Part shown: positions 60,969-64,000 of the stretch, one piece after another
Numbering within the stretch: position 1 is the stretch's first letter
How the letters are laid out: each line of letters starts with the position of its first letter
Assembly (NCBI RefSeq): GCF_003075095.1
Contig: NZ_QCZF01000007.1
Span: 1 to 64,000 of the forward strand
Direction: 5' to 3'
DNA from: Blastococcus litoris
Lineage (GTDB): Bacteria > Actinomycetota > Actinomycetes > Mycobacteriales > Geodermatophilaceae
DNA length: 64,000 nt
Translations under genes and position numbers: made by a program
The notes under the pieces: generated by a model
The model's input: the letters and a program-made list of their open reading frames with translations, nothing else
Databases searched by the model: none
Told to the model about the DNA's origin: nothing

Positions 60969-61886
60969 GTGACCGAGACGGGACGGGCGACCGGGGGTGC
61001 GAGCCGCACGATCGACCTCGATGGGCCGGTGCACTACGTGGACTTCGGCGGGTCGGCGGAGGGCCCCACGGTCGTGCTCGTCCACGGCCTCGGGGGATCG
61101 CACCTCAACTGGGATCTCTTCGCCCCGCTGATGACCCCGCACGCCCGCGTCCTGGCGGTCGACCTCCCCGGCTTCGGTCTGAGCGAGCCGGGACACCGGC
61201 TGGCGACGGTGCGCAACAACGTCACCGTCCTCGACCGGTTCCTCCGCGAGGTGGCCGGCACGCCGGTGGTCCTGGTGGGCAACTCGATGGGCGGCATGAT
61301 CTCGATCCTGCAGGCCTCCCGGTCGCCGGAGACGGTGTCGGGACTCGTCCTCGTCGACCCTGCGGTGCCCGGCCCCCGCAGGAAGCTCGACGCGCGGGTG
61401 GCGGCCAACTTCGCCGCGTTCGCGGTACCGGGGGTGGGGGAGCGGTTCCTGGCCGCGCGGCGCCGTCGGTACGGCGCGCGTGCCACCGTGCTCGACACGC
61501 TGGCGATGTGCGGTCTGCGGGAGGAGGACCTCCCTCCGGATCTGCTCGACCGTTCGGTCGCGCTGGTCGACCAGCGGCAGGACGTCGCGGGGATGGACCG
61601 CGCCTTCCTCACCGCGGCGCGCTCGCTGCTCCTGCTCCTGGTCGACCCGCGGATGATGGGCCGGGCGATGGCTGCCGTCGACGTGCCCGTCCTCCTGCTG
61701 CACGGCGACCAGGACCGGCTGGTGCCCGTGGGGGCCGCACGGCAGGCCGCCCAGCGGCACCCGGAGTGGACCTACCTGGAGCTGCCGGGCGTCGGTCACG
61801 TGCCCCAGCTGCAGGTGCCCGACAGGGTCGCCCAGGTCGTGGTCGACTGGCTGCGCGAGAACGCCCTCGTGCCCCCGGCGGCCTGA
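60969..61886 (+). CDS. Alpha/beta hydrolase
   Basis: A 305-residue hydrolase with all parts of the triad: oxyanion LVHGLGGSHLNW, nucleophile S106 in LVGNSMGGMISIL, acid in LLLHGDQDRLVP, and His in LPGVGHVPQLQ. The cap region is of medium length. GTG 60969 with GAAGGGG is used. It meets the epimerase gene tail-to-tail. Substrate unknown. Confidence 0.92.
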   Translation: MTETGRATGGASRTIDLDGPVHYVDFGGSAEGPTVVLVHGLGGSHLNWDLFAPLMTPHARVLAVDLPGFGLSEPGHRLATVRNNVTVLDRFLREVAGTPVVLVGNSMGGMISILQASRSPETVSGLVLVDPAVPGPRRKLDARVAANFAAFAVPGVGERFLAARRRRYGARATVLDTLAMCGLREEDLPPDLLDRSVALVDQRQDVAGMDRAFLTAARSLLLLLVDPRMMGRAMAAVDVPVLLLHGDQDRLVPVGAARQAAQRHPEWTYLELPGVGHVPQLQVPDRVAQVVVDWLRENALVPPAA

Positions 61887-62966
61887 TCAGCCTCCGGGCC
61901 GCTCGCGCAGGGTGTCCCGCAGTGCCTCGAGGCCGGTGTAGCGCGGGCGCCAGCCGAGCTGGTCGTGCGCCTTGGTGGTGTCCATGATCGCCGGCCGGCT
62001 GGCGGCCTCCACCCACTCGGCCACCGGCGGCAGGAAGGGCAGCCGCGAGAACGCGCGGGCGGCGGCCTGCGCGGGCTGGGGCGGCACCGCGATGGGCAGC
62101 GCACCGAACTCGCGGGCCACGTCGGCCGCGGTCAGCACGCCGTCCCCGGCGATGTTGTAGGCGCCCGGCGGACCGGCCCCGACGATGCACTGCACCAGCG
62201 CCCGGCCGACGTCCTCCTCGTGGATGAACTGCATCGGCAGCGCCGGCACGAACACGGGCACGGGGACCGGGAGGCGGCGGGGGCGGCCGAACAGCCGGCG
62301 GCCGAGGGGAGCCAGCGGCCCGGGCAGGACGTCCTTGCCGCCGATGACGTTGGGGCCGAGGACGACGGGCGGCCGCAGCAGGAACAGCGCCAGCTCCGGG
62401 TGCTGCGCCGCCTCCTGCTCGAGCAGCTCTTCGAGCTCGGCCTTCTCCTGGGCGTAGAAGAGCCGCGCCGCCGGCCGCGTCGGCCAGTCCTCGCCTATCG
62501 TCTCCGGGTTGTCCGGGTGGAAGCCGTACGCCGCCACGGAGGAGGCGTAGACGAAGCGCCGCGCGCCGGCGGCGGCCGCCGCGCGGAAGACGTTGAGCGT
62601 GCCGTCGACGTTGATCGAGCGGGTCGTCTCGCGCGAGGCGTTCCCGGTGATCAGGAACGCCAGGTGCACGACGACGTCGACGCCGTCGAAGGCGGCCCGC
62701 AGCGCCTCCGCGTCGCGGACGTCGCCCTGCCGGTACTCCATCTTCGTCCAGCCGCGCTCGGCCGGGTCGAAGGGGCGCCGGGCGATCCCGATGACGCGCG
62801 CGACCCTGTCGTCGTCCTGGAGCAGCGGCACGAGGCCGGAGCCGAAGGTCCCGGTCGGGCCGGTGACGGCGACGGTGAGACCGCCGTCGCTGCCGCCGTC
62901 CGGCTCCGCCGCCCCGCGGGGCCCTTCGCCGAGGGCGCCCGCTCCGCGTCGCTTCCCAGGGCTCAC
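61887..62966 (-). CDS. NAD-dependent epimerase/dehydratase
   Basis: A 359-residue extended short-chain dehydrogenase. The NAD site TGPTGTFGSGLVP follows a 30-residue Gly-rich start; SSVAAYG holds a serine of the active site, but the usual YxxxK reads YAQEKAELE, which fits (Y, K). C-terminal GAYNIAGDGVLTAADVAREFG is typical of the family. The GTG 62966 overlaps the upstream stop (GTGA). Context with WS/DGAT suggests lipid or glycolipid work. Confidence 0.88.
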   Translation of the reverse strand: MSPGKRRGAGALGEGPRGAAEPDGGSDGGLTVAVTGPTGTFGSGLVPLLQDDDRVARVIGIARRPFDPAERGWTKMEYRQGDVRDAEALRAAFDGVDVVVHLAFLITGNASRETTRSINVDGTLNVFRAAAAAGARRFVYASSVAAYGFHPDNPETIGEDWPTRPAARLFYAQEKAELEELLEQEAAQHPELALFLLRPPVVLGPNVIGGKDVLPGPLAPLGRRLFGRPRRLPVPVPVFVPALPMQFIHEEDVGRALVQCIVGAGPPGAYNIAGDGVLTAADVAREFGALPIAVPPQPAQAAARAFSRLPFLPPVAEWVEAASRPAIMDTTKAHDQLGWRPRYTGLEALRDTLRERPGG

Positions 62967-64000
62967 CGGGCGGCTGCCGCGGTGGTCTTCTTGGCCGGCC
63001 GGGACGCCTTCGCGGGCGCCTTCTTCGCTGCTGACTTCGCCGGGGTCCCAGCGGCCGGCTCGGCCGGGGTCTCGGCCACGGCGTCGGCGGCGGCCTCGGC
63101 CTGGACCTCCTGCTCGGTCTTCTTCTTCGCCAGCGCCAGCAGCTGCTCGATGCCGCGCCGGATGCCACCGGAGAGGACGTCGACGTCCGGGTAGCCGTCG
63201 AAGTCGGCATTGATCCCGAACGTCATCGTGTTCAGGTAGGAGAAGATGCCGATCGAGCACCGGGTGCCGCCCGCGATGGGCACGTAGGCGGTCGCACTGG
63301 TCATCCGCTTGCCGAGCACGTAGAGCGGCACCCGGGGGCCCGGCACGTTGGTGGTGACGGCCTGGCACCACATCTGCCCGGCCTGCAGCGTCGCCCGGAC
63401 GCCCATCGACAGCAGCGTGGGTGCGATGAAGTTGCCCATCGAGATGATCGAGTTGGCGTCCACCGCCTGCATCGCGCGCTTGTACTCGTCCATCTGGCCC
63501 CGGATCGAGGCCAGCCGGTCGAGCGGGTCCTTGAGCCCGACCGGCAGGTCGACGAACACCGCGGACACCTGGTTGTTCAGGCTGCCCTTCTGGTCCTCGC
63601 GGCGGACCGACACCGGCACCATCGAACGGACGACGAGCTTCTCCGACGACAGCTCGCCGCGGCCCTGGAGCAGGTCGCGGAAGCCGCCGGTGATCGCGGT
63701 GAGGACGACGTCGTTCACGGTGCCGCCGAACGCCGTCCGCACCGCCTTGAACTCCTCGAACTTCCCCTCGGTCCACGCCCAGCGGCGGTGCGGCCCGATC
63801 GGGCCGTTGAGCGACCGCGCGGTGGGGGTGACCGCCTGCTTGGCCAGCGAGGGGACGGTCTTCGCCAGCGTGCGGCCGGAGTCGGCCAGGCTCTTCGCCG
63901 CCCGGACCGGGCTGCCGATGGTCGGCGCGTTGGCCAGCTGCTGCAGCGGGCTGGTCAGGCTGTCGCTCACCGAGCTCGCCATCACCTCGAGGCTCGAGGG
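62963..64000 (-). CDS. Wax ester synthase/diacylglycerol acyltransferase, C-terminal part
   Basis: The C-terminal half of a WS/DGAT enzyme (esterifying acyl-CoA to diacylglycerol or fatty alcohol); the N-terminal HHxxxDG part is beyond the window. The visible blocks are GGTVNDVVLTAITGGFRDLL, VRSMVPVSVR, NNQVSAVFVDLPVG, and NVPGPRVPLYVLGKRM. The last about 60 residues are a Lys/Ala/Pro tail (AAKKAPAKASRPAKKT), like histone H1. The reading frame is open to the window edge. Confidence 0.92.
   Translation of the reverse strand, partial: PSSLEVMASSVSDSLTSPLQQLANAPTIGSPVRAAKSLADSGRTLAKTVPSLAKQAVTPTARSLNGPIGPHRRWAWTEGKFEEFKAVRTAFGGTVNDVVLTAITGGFRDLLQGRGELSSEKLVVRSMVPVSVRREDQKGSLNNQVSAVFVDLPVGLKDPLDRLASIRGQMDEYKRAMQAVDANSIISMGNFIAPTLLSMGVRATLQAGQMWCQAVTTNVPGPRVPLYVLGKRMTSATAYVPIAGGTRCSIGIFSYLNTMTFGINADFDGYPDVDVLSGGIRRGIEQLLALAKKKTEQEVQAEAAADAVAETPAEPAAGTPAKSAAKKAPAKASRPAKKTTAAAAR

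Overview
The window is about 64 kb of very GC-rich actinobacterial chromosome with strong G/C preference at third codon positions. GTG starts are common and many genes join by GTGA or ATGA overlaps. Mycothiol-type and DUF3145/DUF3052 proteins, a PucR-type FasR in front of a fabD-fabH-acpP-fabF-accD cluster, a homodimeric AceE and an actinobacterial ydaO (c-di-AMP) riboswitch all fit the class Actinomycetia. The overall style suggests Geodermatophilaceae (Blastococcus, Geodermatophilus or Modestobacter), but that family assignment is inference.

Layout. 1-6.98 kb: start of a Ser/Thr kinase (cut by the window edge), a small hypothetical, an acyl-CoA synthetase cluster with a cyclase-family protein, a divergent hydroxyacid-oxoacid transhydrogenase-like alcohol dehydrogenase, and two divergent hotdog thioesterases. 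7-20.8 kb: an envelope and stress region with four related small lipoproteins, a proline-rich DUF4352-like protein, an AI-2E family permease, a STAS protein, a two-component system coupled to a GerMN lipoprotein, a YihY/BrkB membrane protein, a SnoaL-like protein, a CBS-domain protein, a decayed alpha/beta hydrolase, and a recurrent upstream element (TTGCGG-N3-CGTGWC). 20.83-31.80 kb: an integrated mobilizable element in the 3' end of a tRNA-Met gene. It has 44-bp direct repeats at both ends, 11-bp arm-type repeats, a tyrosine integrase, an excisionase, a MobF relaxase-helicase, a YeiH-type exporter with a LysR regulator, and several hypothetical genes, one of them frameshifted.

31.8-37.4 kb: tRNA-Met, a c-di-AMP riboswitch in front of an M23 peptidase, a TVP38-type membrane protein, a mycothiol-dependent isomerase-like protein, a diguanylate cyclase, DUF3145 and an unusual cluster of alternative hairpins. 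37.4-43.9 kb: the fatty acid synthesis cluster accD, fabF, acpP, fabH, fabD, fasR, read right to left, with a palindrome upstream of fabD that is probably the FasR operator. FabD carries a C-terminal biotinyl/lipoyl-like domain. 44-53.6 kb: PAP2 phosphatase, pirin-like protein and M20 amidohydrolase, then a LacI-controlled sugar ABC transporter (binding protein, two permeases, its own ATPase) ending in a GH1 beta-glucosidase; two LacI-type operators flank the promoter. This looks like uptake and cytoplasmic hydrolysis of a beta-glucoside such as cellobiose. 53.7-64 kb: DUF2231 protein, aceE, DUF3052, an AhpE-like peroxiredoxin, tRNA-Val, a polytopic membrane protein, two divergent alpha/beta hydrolases around an inverted repeat, an NAD-dependent epimerase and the C-terminal part of a wax ester synthase/diacylglycerol acyltransferase. 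Together the right half joins acetyl-CoA supply (AceE), malonyl-CoA use and chain building (AccD, Fab) and lipid storage or breakdown (WS/DGAT, hydrolases).
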